Assembly (NCBI GenBank): GCA_039519185.1
Contig: CM076846.1
Location: 186,853,068-186,917,067 of the forward strand
Source: Astragalus membranaceus
Lineage: Eukaryota; Streptophyta; Magnoliopsida; Fabales; Fabaceae
Direction of reading: 5' to 3'
DNA: 64,000 bases
The translations under genes were made by a program, and so were the position numbers. The notes under the pieces are model-generated. The model was not told where the DNA came from. It saw nothing but the letters and a program-made list of their open reading frames with translations, and did not search any database. Positions 12,447 through 23,165 of the stretch are shown here, piece by piece (the stretch's first letter is position 1; each line of letters begins with the position of its first letter).

Positions 12447-12640
12447 GCTCCTAATAAAAGGGACACACAAGAAACCTCTTCTTCATCCCGATCACTCCAC
12501 ACCTATTAAGGACATGGTCGTGCGTATCCCTTTCAATTTATTCAGTGATATATATTTGAATAAATGAGAAATCTGACAATTGAAATTGATTTGCTATGTT
12601 TTCGTGAAACTTTTTGTCGAGATAAATAGCATTATTCTTT

Positions 12641-13249
12641 CAGAAAAATATATGGTTTTAGCTATCAAAGATTGAAGCATGTATTTTTTTTCAATATGAT
12701 GACAGAAATTTTAACAAATGTAGAAACTTGAAATAAAAAAAAATAGAGATTAGTTATAAAAAAAATAATATTTTTTAAAATTCAAAAAATGTGTTTGGAG
12801 GATTCATTTGTAATTACAATACAAATAAGAACGGGTGTGACAACATCTCACACTTTTAAGCGTCAAAATGGTTTTTTATCCCAATATCATTCGTGTTCGT
12901 GTGGCATTGGTTTAAATGTGTAACCCTATATTGGGGTTGGTAGGTCCTGCACCGCTTCCCTTTCATTTTCAACTATGTTAATTAGAGGTTTGCGGTGCAA
13001 TTTGTTCGATTTTAAAGCAAAAAGTCGGTCGAAGCAAAATTAAAACGAAACATAGTTTTGGTTTGGCTTGTTTGACTTCCTTATTAAACAACCTAACCAA
13101 TCTAACCCAATTACAAGCGGTTCAAATTGGATTGAATGGTTTTGTTATTTATCTCTTTCATATGTTCATGACTTTGCTGCTCGTAATTCCCTAAGTGCCT
13201 TATGCTTTGTTATTCCCTTGAAGCAGGAGACAAGTCTTTGGTATGCTAA
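12641..13249. other. Gene-free AT-rich stretch
   Basis: No gene or clear element. A GCGGTGC-containing stretch at about 12940-13030 looks like dispersed repeat debris. Confidence 0.3.
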
Positions 13250-14345
13250 CTCAATAGATCCCTCCATGGTCTTAAGTAGACACCTAGAGCATGGTACCAA
13301 AGGCTCATTGTTGCTTTACTTCAATTTGGTTTCACAAAGACTAAGTGTGACCCTCCTCTTTTTGTTTATTCTACTCGGGGTACATCGTTATATGTCCCAG
13401 TGTATGTGGACGACATTTTACTCATTGGATCTGCCCCCACACTCATCCAAGACCTCAACCAGAAATTATATCATCAGTCTGCACTCAAGAAACTCGGCCA
13501 ACTTGATTACTTCCTTGATGTTGAAGTTAAACACCAATTAGATGGATTTGTGCTTCTTAGACAATATAAATATATAAGGGGTTTTCTTTGCAATGGCAAC
13601 ATGCACAACTCCAAGGAAATAAATTCTCAAATGCTTAGCTCTTGCAAGCTGAGAAAATATGGTACTAATGTCCTACCCGACCCTTCCTTATACTGTTCAA
13701 TTGTTGGTGACCTTCAGTATGTCACTCTCACACAATCAAATATTGCCTTTGCTGTGAATAGGGTATCACAATTTATGTCTCTCCCTCTTGAGACTCGCAA
13801 GCACACTGTTGAGCACATATCGCGTTATATGACGGGCTTTTCATACTTTGGTTCACCTTTGCGCCCAGTTGCTCTTGGTGTTCCATTCTCGCTACGTGCA
13901 TATAGTGACACTGGTTGGGCCATGGGTGTTAATGATCATCGTTCCACTTCTAGGTCTTGCATCTTCTTTGGACCAAACCTCCTCTCTTGGAGCTCCAAAA
14001 AGCAAGCCTTAGTGGCTCGGTCCAGCGCAAAAGTCGAGTATCGTAGCATGGCACGTACTACAGCTGAACTCCTTTGGATTCAGTCCTTTTCTTCATGAGC
14101 TTCGTGTACTGGTAGTGCACATACCTACTCTACTATGTGACAACCAAAATGTCATAGCACTTACACACAATCTTGTATTACATTCCCACTCAAGACAAAT
14201 TGAATTGGACCTCCACTTTATCCGTGAGAGAGTCCCTGCTAAACAACTACATGCAACGCGTGTTCCAGTCCCTAATTAGGTTGTCGACCCTCTTACCAAG
14301 GTCTTTGCAAGCTCACAACCCCCCGAGTTTGTGGGGGGGGGGGGG
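13250..14345 (+). pseudogene. Decayed Ty1/copia reverse transcriptase-RNase H
   Basis: Only the 3' part of pol remains. The reading continues through LNRSLHGLK, a stop, TPRAWYQRL, GFTKTKCDPPLFVY and then the catalytic YVDDILL at about 13400. Downstream are the RNase H blocks AYSDTGWA, DHRSTSRSCIFFG and LSWSSKKQALVARSSAKVEY (about 13900-14045). Near 14090 the frame changes and continues with CDNQNVIAL and HIRERVP-like sequence. A G15 run at 14333-14347 sits where the polypurine tract should be. Stops, a frameshift and the missing 5' two thirds make it dead. Confidence 0.85.
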
Positions 14346-14347
14346 GG

Positions 14348-14535
14348 ATATTAGAGTATACATGTTGTATGAAGTTAGATAGATAGCTGCAGAGCTTTGC
14401 AGTTGTGGCAAAGGTGGTGTAAGTTAGTTAGTAGTCTAATTGTTTGATGTTCTGCTTGACTCAGTTGCATTCCACATAGTGAGAAACTATATAAGGACTC
14501 ACTAGTAACTGAATTCAGTAAAGAAAACAGGTTAA
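14348..14535 (+). mobile_element. Putative 3' LTR of the decayed copia element
   Basis: This stretch follows the poly-G tract directly and contains a TATA-like CTATATAAGGACTC at about 14488, typical of short copia LTRs. The right boundary is a guess, because no 5' partner is present. Confidence 0.45.
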
Positions 14536-14550
14536 CATGAATTAAGGAAA

Positions 14551-15558
14551 AATGAAAGTCTAAACTGTCCCAAAAATTTAGGGATCAAGTTGCCCTTTTT
14601 TGTTTATTTCAAAGGTTTAAGTCAATAACCAATTTGGCCCAAAAAAATGACACATGTGAAGTTTTTTTTTTTTGCATCACCATATGTGTAGTTAGTGACT
14701 TAGTGGGGATAACACGACAACTCAACATATAACGTGTCACGTTAATAAAGTCACTAGTGTTTTATTAATTAGATGAACAGAGGGATTAATATGTCCTTTG
14801 GGTTGGACCAAAATTGACACATATAGTTTTGTGTGTTTTTGAAGGACTTCTTAATTGTAATATAAGTTATCAATTTAGAATAAAAGGATAACTTTGGCTT
14901 TAGTTTTGAGAATAACTTTTGTGGTAATCCTAATTCACTTTTTAATTTAACTAGAAGTATACCCGTGCATACGCACGGATAACATCATACTTTTTGTATA
15001 AATAGACTTAGACATAATTCAATTACAATAAATCTTTCAAGTTATTAAGAAATGAAGTCTCACAACTTTAGAATATTTTTTTCTTTTGACATTTTTGATC
15101 GTCACCAAATACATTTTATCAGTAGTAAAATTATATTAACAACAGGTAATATTTTCCCATTGTATCTCAAATACAGAATATAAAATATTTATTTTAACAA
15201 TGTGTAACGTTCCACCATAAAAAATTAATAGTAATGAAAATTATGACAACAACCTAGCATGTTTACCCGTTGAAATTAAAAAATAAAAAATGATTTTTTC
15301 AACAATATCTAGTACTTTCACTGCTCAAGAAAATTGCTCATTTATAAGAAATAAAGACATTCATGAAAATAAATATAAAAATGAATATATTGACAAACGT
15401 TTACATTGCCCCATAAGAAATAAAAAATAATGAAACTGTATCAACAATATGTAATATTTACCCATTAAAACTAAAAATATATATTTATAAAGAGATGATG
15501 AGAGAAAATGTGACCCACAAAAATAAAAAAACTGAGATTGAATAACTATGGATTTCCA
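14551..15558. repeat. 1,008-bp direct repeat, unit 1
   Basis: Begins AATGAAAGTCTAAACTGTCC. The next unit starts 1,008 bp later with the same sequence, and the two agree at roughly 97 percent by eye. The unit contains a Helitron-like 3' end (minus strand) at 14951-14978. No coding potential. Confidence 0.85.
14951..14978 (-). mobile_element. Helitron-like 3' terminus
   Basis: Read on the minus strand: hairpin CCGTGC-GTAT-GCACGG, a short spacer, then CTAG followed by T. A small GC-rich hairpin about 8-12 nt before CTRR, with insertion before T, is the Helitron 3' signature. The 5' TC end was not located. Confidence 0.55.
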
Positions 15559-16424
15559 AATGAAAGTCTAAACTGTCCCAAAAATTTAGGGATCAAGTTG
15601 CCCTTTTTTGTTTATTTCAAAGGTTTAAGTCAATAACCAATTTGGCCCAAAAAAATGACACATGTGAAGTTTTTTTTTGCATCACCATATGTGTAGTTAG
15701 TGACTTAGAGGGGATAACGCGACAACTCAACATATAACGTGTCACGTTAATAAAGTCACTGGTGTTTTATTAATCAGATGAACAGAGGGATTAACATATC
15801 CTTTGGGTTGGACCAAAATTGACACATATAGTTTTGTGTGATTTTGAAGGACTTCTTAATTATAATATAAGTTATCAATTTAGAATAAAAGGATAACTTT
15901 GGCTTTAGTTTTGAGAATAACTTTTGTGGTAATCCTAATTCACTTTTTAATTTAACTAGAAGTATACCCGTGCATACGCACGGATAACATCATGTTTTTT
16001 GTATAAATAGACTTAGACATAATTCAATTACAATAAATCTTTCAAGTTATTAAGAAATGAAGTCTCACAACTTTAGAATATTTTTTTCTTTTGACATTTT
16101 TGATCGTCACCAAATACATTTTATCAGTAGTAAAATTATATTAACAACAGGTAATATTTTCCCATTGTATCTCAAATACAGAATATAAAATAATTATTTT
16201 AACAATGTGTAACGTTCCACCATAAAAAATTAATAGTAATGAAAATTATGGCAACAACCTAGAATATTTACCCGTTGAAATTAAAAAATAAAAAATGATT
16301 TTTTCAACAATATCTAATACTTTCACGACTCAAGAAAATTGCTCATTTATAAGAAATAAATACATTCATGAAAATAAATATAAAAATGAATATATTGACA
16401 ACGTGTTACATTGCACCATAAGAA
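15559..16424. repeat. 1,008-bp direct repeat, unit 2 (cut short)
   Basis: Copy of unit 1, with its Helitron-like hairpin at 15956-15983. It is lost at about 16424, where the CACTA-type element begins. A 26-bp piece of a further copy follows that element at 22408-22433, and the tail of a copy lies at 34949-35030. At least three copies therefore once stood here. Confidence 0.8.
15956..15983 (-). mobile_element. Helitron-like 3' terminus, second copy
   Basis: Same hairpin-spacer-CTAG-T arrangement as at 14951-14978, as part of repeat unit 2. Confidence 0.5.
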
Positions 16425-16436
16425 AAGAATTAGGCA

Positions 16437-16740
16437 TTTAAAGTCAGGCGCTCAGATGTCTGACTTTATATGTTGACGCGGTGGCAAACTTGTAATTAAT
16501 AGGCAAAACTCGTGAGTTTTAAAGTCAGACGAATACATGCCTGACTTCTAAAGTGAATAAATAGGAAAAAAATTAGACTTTAGAAGTCAAGCGTGTATTC
16601 GCCTGACTACATAAGTAGACACGGTGGCAAACTTGTAATTAATGGTGAAATTCTTTTTTTCTATTTTAGTACGCCTGACTTCTAAAGTACTTTAGAAGTT
16701 TAGAAGTCAGGCGTATACACACCTGACCTCTAAAGTACTA
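16437..16740. repeat. Left subterminal repeats of the CACTA-type element
   Basis: At least seven copies of AAGTCAGGCG-like words and their inverses, for example at 16440-16475, 16520-16555, 16573-16605 and 16672-16730. Many face each other to form short hairpins. In CACTA elements such arrays bind the TnpA-type protein. Confidence 0.7.
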
Positions 16741-16749
16741 AAATAAAAA

Positions 16750-17260
16750 AAAACATTCACCCTCACTGTGAATCAGAACACTCGTCTCCTCTCCTCTCCA
16801 TTCTCACTCTCACTCTCACGCGAACCCTAAATGAAAAACAAATTAAAACTTTCTCTCTAATCCTTCTTCTTCTCTCTCACCCCTCACCGTCACTCCCTCA
16901 CCCCTCACCGTCACTCCCTCACCCCCTCACCGTCACCCTCACTCCCTCACTCCCTCACCGTCACCTTCCTCACCCTCACTCCCTCTAGCTCTCCACTCTC
17001 AGAACCCTTCACTCTCCGCCTCTCACTCTCAGATCGAAGAACACGAAGCCTCTCACTCTCAGAACACGAACCACGAACGCTTCTCACTCGCAGAACACGA
17101 TTTCAACACTGTCTTCTCTCTCTTCTCTTCACTTCGTCTTTCTTCTTCCTTTTGATCTCTCTGCTAGGGTTCAAAGCTTCCACTGATTTCACGAAACTGA
17201 TGCTGAAATCTTCAGCAATGGAGGTTCAAAACACCACGAATAGGTATATAAACGAAAACC
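16750..17260 (+). other. Captured 5' gene segment with CT-rich minisatellite
   Basis: CT-rich leader-like sequence with a short tandem repeat (ACCGTCACTCCCTC words at about 16880-16985). It is followed by an ATG at 17218 and a short frame (MEVQNTTNR) ending at a GT. It may be the promoter, leader and first exon of a captured gene. I do not recognise the protein. Confidence 0.35.
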
Positions 17261-17552
17261 ACTTTGTTTCTTTCTTTGATTCTTTCTGTTCGTAAAAACC
17301 CTAGAATGTTGAATCGTTGTTTTTCAATGATTGAAGGTTGAAATCACTTCGACCTTGTTGTTGTTACGATTATCAACATGTAATTCACAGAAACCCTTTG
17401 CTGTCTTTCTTTGATTTACTGTTTTAGAAACCCTAAGTTTCATAAACACTGATTCTGTGTATTTCTAGGTTAATATGAACGAGATACAACTGATGAGTTC
17501 TCAAAACTAGCAGCAGAATGTGGAAGAAGCTAGCAGCAGAAAATAACAGAGT

Positions 17553-17765
17553 CTGGTAATAGCATTTACGAGGCCCTTGAATTGAAAGACAGAGGATCTG
17601 ACTACCTTGGAAAAGGTGTTTCAAAGGTAAATAGCATTTCATTATACTAAATAGTGTCCTGTTTATGGATTTATCTGTGTATTTATATGCTCACCTGGTT
17701 TATTTTGACACTTGCAGGCTGTTGACAATGTGAGCAACATCATTGGCCCTGCACTGATCGACCGG
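17553..17765 (+). pseudogene. Captured enolase fragment, two exons
   Basis: Exon piece to 17626 reads SGNSIYEALELKDRGSDYLG and KGVSK. After a GT-AG intron, 17718 to about 17765 reads AVDNVSNIIGPALIDR. This is the enolase block (YEALELRDGGSDYLGKGV..AVxNVNxIIGPAL). The intron position is kept, so a genomic piece was captured, not a cDNA. Confidence 0.8.
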
Positions 17766-18459
17766 GTTAGTTAAAACTTATTGGAGACTAGTGTTTCACT
17801 GATCAATTCTCTTTTAAGTTGGATCTTCTTAGTTGTGCCCTTTATAGTATAATTTGTCAGTTTCTTTATAGTATAATTTGTCAGTTTCTGTTTGTATAAC
17901 TTAACAAAATCTGTTAGTATTAGTATTAGTATTAACACTAACAGATTTCGTGTTTGACTATGTAAAAATCTGCTTTGTGTTTAGAGATTTTTGAAGAATA
18001 AGAATGAGGAAGTTGTGTTTAAAGTATGTCTAATGTTTTTGAAAAAAATCTATGTGACTAGTGTTTTTATGGGTTGGGCTGTAATATGTATTTTGATTAC
18101 TTCAATATTTAGTTTCAAGTTGTGACTGTACCTCAACGACAGAATATATTTTTATTACAGTTCTGCAAGTAAGTCGGGATATCGAGGGGGATCGCGAGTT
18201 CATGATATTCTTGTAAAGAATGTATCTGTAACTGTTCACTGTAAAAACCCATCAGTTCAAATTTTATAGGAAAAAAAAGGAATAAGCTCACTAATATATC
18301 ATGCATGATGTTTACTTTTCATTATATTTCTGTCGTTTATTCTTGAATGAATAATGAATTAACAACATTTGGATGATAACATTACTCTTAATTTAGTTCC
18401 TGGTTTGATGAATTATCATTACTTAAAGTTACCTAAAGTTTGTGTGACTAAACTTTCAG

Positions 18460-18810
18460 GGTGAATATCTCATTATAGCAAATGTTGGTGACTCAAGGGC
18501 TATCTTGGCAACCACTTCAGAGGAAGATGGCACATTGACTTCTCTTCAGCTTACCACTGACTTGAAGCCAAATTTACCAAGTATACTACTCTCTATATAG
18601 CTATGTCTATTTCTGTGTACACATTTTCATGTTAAAAGTATTTGCATTTGTTAAAAAAATTGAGTGAGTCTTGTTCTTGTTAATTTCAGAGGAAGCAGAG
18701 CGCATAAAACAATCCAAAGGGAGGGTATTTTGTTTGGAAGATGAACCATGAGTGTATAGGGTGTGGATGCCAAATGGTAAGACTCCAGGATTAGCAATCG
18801 ACTTTTGATT
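18460..18810 (+). pseudogene. Captured protein phosphatase 2C fragment
   Basis: Exon 18460-18580 reads GEYLIIANVGDSRAILATTS and ends at LKPNLP. The exon from 18690 reads EEAERIKQSKGRVFCLEDEP, a stop, VYRVWMPNGKTPGLAI. IANVGDSRA and the E(A/E)ERI..GRVF block are PP2C motifs. The metal-binding DG motifs are not included, and one stop interrupts the second exon. Confidence 0.85.
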
Positions 18811-19464
18811 ATTTAATTATTTAATGTGCAAACTATACATGCCTTGTGCTTGCGCTTACTTTGGATTAGTTGAAGGTTTCTGGTATAATGTAAAATATCT
18901 AAGCATCAACCCATCTACTAAAGAGAATAGAGAGCTGTCACAATCTTTTCTGAATTTTTGATCCAATCTTTCGAAAATCTTTGTATTTGTGTTTTATATA
19001 TGCTACATAATGTCAAATACGGATGCAATAATGTCAAATACTGATGCAAAAATACAGTAATGGGCTGAAACAGGTACCATAATAGACTTCTTATTAGTAT
19101 GCTTTGGGACCTTTTATTTTACATGTGTTGTTTTTGAAACTGAAAATTGTTTTGGTAGAGTCTCTGGCTGACTAATCCTTGTAATGGACTACATCTAGTG
19201 AAATAAGGCTCTTTTAGTGGGGGGTTTTACTGCTGCTAAGCTAATCTGTTTGATTTGGTGTTATTTTATTCTTATGGTAGCTGCTATTTATATTTATTTT
19301 ACCTCACACCTAGCAGGACAAGTCTTGGTTTCCTGTTGTAACTGTTTGGTTTCAAAAATCTGTTGTATTTTCATTTTACGTACTCATTTTTATTGCAATT
19401 TTGCTAATTGTGTGGTAATGTAACATGAAGCACTTATACATAGATCTTTTTGTGACATCTGCAG

Positions 19465-19903
19465 ATTGTACAAGAGTGGAAAGCAAACAAGTCTTGGCTT
19501 CCAAAAGAACGAATAGATGAGGTATTTGATTTAACTTGATTGCCATATTCTTGAATATATTAAAATTTGTTATCTGTAGCAAAATTATTTATTTTTGGGT
19601 TGTTAACTTGCAAGGTGATAAATGATGTGGAAAACTTGAAGAACTGGTTGAATGAGAAAGAAACTGAGCAAAAGAAGTAAGTTCCTGTCTGTATAAATGA
19701 TAGTACGGCAATAATTAGATTAGTGATCGTATTTTATTATGTCTAAAATTGCACTTGAACATATTAATTTAAATATAATTTGATTATTCTTTATTAATTT
19801 TTATTCTGTTTTTGTTTTGAACTTTTGAAGGACTTCGGGATTCAGCAAGCCTACATTTACATCTGAAGAAGTGTATTTAAAGGTGTTAGATCTACAAAAC
19901 AAG
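19465..19903 (+). pseudogene. Captured HSP70-17-like (HYOU1 family) fragment
   Basis: Three exons separated by GT-AG introns: 19465-19521 (IVQEWKANKSWLPKERIDE), 19615-19676 (VINDVENLKNWLNEKETEQK) and 19831-19903 (TSGFSKPTFTSEEVYLKVLD, LQNK). This matches the C-terminal helical region of ER-type large HSP70s, which has WL.EKE.EQKKTSG...P.FTSEEVY. It covers only about 65 residues. Confidence 0.75.
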
Positions 19904-19962
19904 GTACCATCTCTACAACTGCAGGTTTCTTCTCTTACTGGTCAGCTTGCTCGTTGGAATTA
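19904..19962 (+). repeat. Short duplicate of the captured coiled-coil segment
   Basis: About 45 bp encoding LQLQVSSLTGQL, also present at about 21076-21113 in the coiled-coil fragment. It follows directly on the HSP70 piece, so fragments were joined and partly duplicated inside the element. Confidence 0.6.
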
Positions 19963-20010
19963 TATTATAGCGAAAATATAATATAATATAATTCTATGCC
20001 CCAACCTCAG

Positions 20011-20947
20011 CTGAGAAGAAATTGGGAACTGATGAGAAAACGTTTGTTCATATATTCAGTGAAAGGAGTGGGGCACATTTGGCTGCCGTTAGTGCTTACT
20101 ACCATGACATGTATGGTCACTCGTTGGAGAAGGTATCTTGATCATTTCAATCTTATCACTTCAACTTTATTTCTTTCTTGAGATATTCATTATTCATGCT
20201 GAATCTATATCAGGCTGTAAAGAATGAAGCATCAGAGAGTTTCAGCCATGCACTTTTGACAATAATCCGATGTGCTACGAACCCGGGAAAGTATTTCGCA
20301 AAGGTATTCCTTTCAAGTTTTAATGCAGTGGCCACAGTTTTCGTGTTCAATATCAACGTGTATGTGTGTAAGGCAGGAAACTATTATGAAAGGGTTAATA
20401 CATTCAAAACCAGTTTGCGCTTTTCGTCTTACTCTAAGCTTTCAAGTTGTTTTCGATTTTTAGTTTGCTCAACTGCATATGATAATTGGACACTCCATAC
20501 TTCTGCACTTTTTGATGTGCATGGAACTTTTGGTATCAGGTTGTAATAAGAGGAACTGGAGTATCCTCTGAAGTGAAAATACTATGAAAATTAACCTATA
20601 AGTCTGCAACTTTTCTCAATACTCCTGCACTTTCTGATGTGCATGGAACTTTTGGTATCAGCTTATTCATTTGGATTCGTGTAACTTTTGGTAGTTAGGT
20701 GTATACTATATATCCATTGAGGTATAGCTTGTTTTGATGTACTCTATTCTTTATGTACTATTATCTACCAATGTTTGAAAATTCCAAGATTAGGATTACT
20801 GATTTTGAGGGAAATGGTTTAGCAAGCATGATGGAACTTTTTAAATGTCTTAATTCCAATATACAAATTTGTAAATTCATAATTTTCCCACCATTTCAGG
20901 TGTTGTACAAGGCAATGAAAGGCATCCAAGATACTGACATGGAATGT
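20011..20947 (+). pseudogene. Captured annexin fragment, three exons
   Basis: Exon 20011-20132 reads AEKKLGTDEKTFVHIFSERS, then GAHLAAVSAYYHDMYGHSLEK. Exon 20214-20303 reads AVKNEASESFSHALLTIIRC, then ATNPGKYFAK. Exon 20900 to about 20947 reads VLYKAMKGIQDTD. This is the annexin repeat (GTDE..., F..IF..RS, LL.II.CA.NP..YFA..L..AMKG). Between exons 2 and 3 a 45-bp stretch (TTTTGATGTGCATGGAAC core) occurs twice, at about 20510 and 20633. Confidence 0.85.
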
Positions 20948-21019
20948 AATAGCTAAACTGACCAGGTTAATTCCATTCCAACAAGTCTTAGCTTGCCTGT
21001 GATCCATTCCACCTATCAG

Positions 21020-21448
21020 GAACTTGTAGAGAAGCAAGGCTCAGAGCTGAAGGAAGCAAAACAAGTCATTCCAGCTCTACAACTGCAGGTTTCTTCTCTT
21101 ACTGGTCAGCTTCAGAGCCTCGCTGAGGATCTCGCAGAGGTATAACTTACATTTTTTTATGGGATGAATATTGAGATGAATATAATAGCTAAACATGATT
21201 GCTATTTCATTGAGTTACTATAAATTACAAAAACTGAATTCTTGTTTGTTTACATAGAAAGACATGTTATTATTAGCTATTAGGATGTAATAGGGATATG
21301 AATTGATTCGTCATTATATTTGATTTGCTTGATAGGTCATGGCTGAAGGATATGTCAAAACTCAAGGCCTTCAAGAGCTGGTAATAGCACCAGCAGCCCT
21401 GCTTCCTTCACATGGGAGTCGAAGCTTCCAAAATTTGTCAATGTCAGG
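21020..21448 (+). pseudogene. Captured coiled-coil gene fragment, unidentified
   Basis: Exon 21020-21139 reads ELVEKQGSELKEAKQVIPAL followed by QLQVSSLTGQLQSLAEDLAE, a likely coiled coil. A further exon at about 21336-21448 reads VMAEGYVKTQGLQELVIAPA, then ALLPSHGSRSF. I do not recognise the parent gene. Confidence 0.55.
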
Positions 21449-21983
21449 TATATGAGCTATATTCTGGTTCCTTCTCATAGAGTTTATCTTATAGTTTATA
21501 TAAGTATTATTCTGCACTTTCAAATTATGTGACATAATATTTTGCTGCATGTGTGATAAAATTAATTTTGTTCAAGATTATGTATTCATGTTTTGTTGAT
21601 ATAGAGTTATCTTGCAGCTGCTGCAGGGGACTGGGGCGAACATGCTTAAAAATGGTGGGCTTGGTGCTTTTATGTGGGGTTGTAAGTGAGTAGTAATTCA
21701 TTGTTGATTCATTGTATTTTGTAATAAGCAATTAAGTCAGTTTTAAGGCATGTTAGTTAGCTGGCTTAGTTAGTTAAATTTGTTAAGTTTCAGTTAGTTG
21801 AGTTTTTGCCTTTATCAGTTTTAACAGCAATATATAAGTTGTTGTATTGTAATAGTGCTACAGTGTGCATTTCAGTTAATAAACAAGTTTTCGCTGTAAA
21901 TGCTTTACTGTATTGTAATATATAAGTTGCTGTATTGTAATAGTGCTACCAAATAATTTTTTTTTTTTTTAAAAATGAACTTT

Positions 21984-22395
21984 TAAAGTCAGGCGAAACA
22001 AAATGCTTGACTTTAAATTATACTTACGAAGTCAGGCAAGAATAAATGTTTGACTTTAAATCATACTTACGAAGTCAGGCAATAATAAATGCTTGACTTT
22101 AAATCATACTTACGAAGTCAGGCAAATAATAAATGCTTGACTTTAAAACAGACTTACGAATTCAGGCGAAATAAATGCTTGACTTTAAAACAGACTTACG
22201 AAGTCAGGCAAAATAAATGCTTGACTTTAAAACAGACTTACGAAGTCAGGCGAAATAAATGCTTGACTTTAAATCAGACTTACAAAGTCAGGCTATCGCT
22301 TGACTTTAAAACTCCTGACATACAAAGTCGACTTAATAAAAGTCAAGCGGGCGCCTGACTTTAAATCCCCTTTTCGCCTGACTTTAAATCCCTTT
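21984..22395. repeat. Right subterminal repeats of the CACTA-type element
   Basis: About nine units of roughly 44-50 bp, each holding ACGAAGTCAGGC and TGCTTGACTTTAAA, from about 21984 to 22290. Further AGTCAGGC/GCCTGACTT pairs run to 22390. They match the left array in core sequence. Confidence 0.75.
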
Positions 22396-22774
22396 TTTGC
22401 ACTAGTGTTTTGAGAATAACTTTTGTGGTAATCTGTCATACCCCAATTTTGTCCGGTTTAGGTCCAAACCCTAATTTTCCACACAAAAATAAATTATGCA
22501 TTGCATTTTGGGTCCTAGAAACCATTCCAAAGTTTTTAAAATCATTTTTAGGGTTAGAATGCACTTTTTGGGAAATTAGGGTTTTTAGGGTCAAAAAGGG
22601 CATTTTGGTCATTTCTCACAAAAAGGGTCTATAAAAATAATTTTGCATGGAAATATTTTTCAATAAGCCTCATGCATGAAAATAATTTTTTTAGAAAGTA
22701 TAAAATTGATTTTATCATGCATATAATGTATTCTTGATGAATAAGGAAGTTATCCATGTTTTTAGGAAGGCACA

Positions 22775-23120
22775 TAATCGATTATTCATATCCTTCCTTC
22801 AAGTAAATAATCGATTATCTACTCTGAAAATCAAGGGGATAATCGATTATCTACCTGAAAATCAAGGGGATAATCGATTATCTACTCTGAAAATCAAAGG
22901 GGATAATCGATTATCTACTCTGAAACAATTCAGGAGCATAATCGATTATCCCATGTTTTCACTAAGGTCCATAATCGATTATGAGCATAAATGGAAAGTT
23001 TTCACTAAATATGGTGAGTACCTAATCGATTATATATGCCATATAATCGATTATCTACTCAAAAATCAATGAGCCAATAATCGATTACATCTCCCAAGTG
23101 TTTTTCAACATAATCGATTA
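22775..23120. repeat. Array of eleven TAATCGATTA palindromes (LTR 1)
   Basis: The exact 10-bp palindrome TAATCGATTA starts at 22775, 22808, 22840, 22871, 22904, 22939, 22972, 23023, 23044, 23078 and 23111. Steps are 33, 32, 31, 33, 35, 33, 51, 21, 34 and 33 bp. Sequence between copies is only partly repeated (CTACTCTGAAAATCAAGGGG in the first few). It lies just upstream of the putative LTR TATA box. Confidence 0.9.
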
Positions 23121-23153
23121 GCCTATTTCCTAAAATAGATCAAATCTAATTTC

Positions 23154-23165
23154 CTATAAATAGGC
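23154..23165 (+). promoter_or_regulatory. Putative TATA box in LTR 1
   Basis: CCTATAAATAGGC is the best TATA box in the LTR. It sits about 35 bp after the last TAATCGATTA palindrome, as expected of an enhancer array followed by a core promoter. The equivalent in LTR 2 is at about 32485. Confidence 0.5.

Larger units (their letters stand above)
11118..12640. mobile_element. Long-TIR DNA element, interrupted by two later insertions
   Basis: The arm at 11118-11232 and the arm at about 12520-12640 are inverted copies over about 115 bp. Shared words are ATGCTATTTAT/CGCTATTTAT, CGCAAATCAATTTCAAT and ATAAATTGAAAG. Removing the hAT element and the nested MITE pair inside it leaves about 470 bp. No clear target duplication was found, so the superfamily is open. 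No transposase seen. Confidence 0.6.
16425..22407. mobile_element. CACTA-type element carrying five host gene fragments (Pack-CACTA-like)
   Basis: A stretch of about 6 kb bounded by matching subterminal repeats (AAGTCAGGCG/CGCCTGACTT words) at 16437-16740 and 21984-22395. The right end finishes GCACTAGTG, that is CACTAGTGC read inward, the CACTA-class terminus. The left terminus lacks CACTA: it starts inside the subterminal region next to repeat unit 2, so about 15 bp have probably been lost. No transposase is present. The interior is exon-intron pieces of unrelated host genes, all on the plus strand: enolase, PP2C, HSP70-17-like, annexin and a coiled-coil protein. This resembles the soybean Tgm-Express type of gene-capturing CACTA element. 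Mobility would need a transposase in trans and an intact left end. Confidence 0.75.

Noticed and set aside
18460..18810. A functional PP2C gene
   Set aside because: Only two exons of the domain are present, with an in-frame stop and without the metal-binding aspartates.
22775..23120. CRISPR-like evenly spaced repeats
   Set aside because: The repeat is a 10-bp palindrome in a plant LTR with related spacers, and no cas genes are present.
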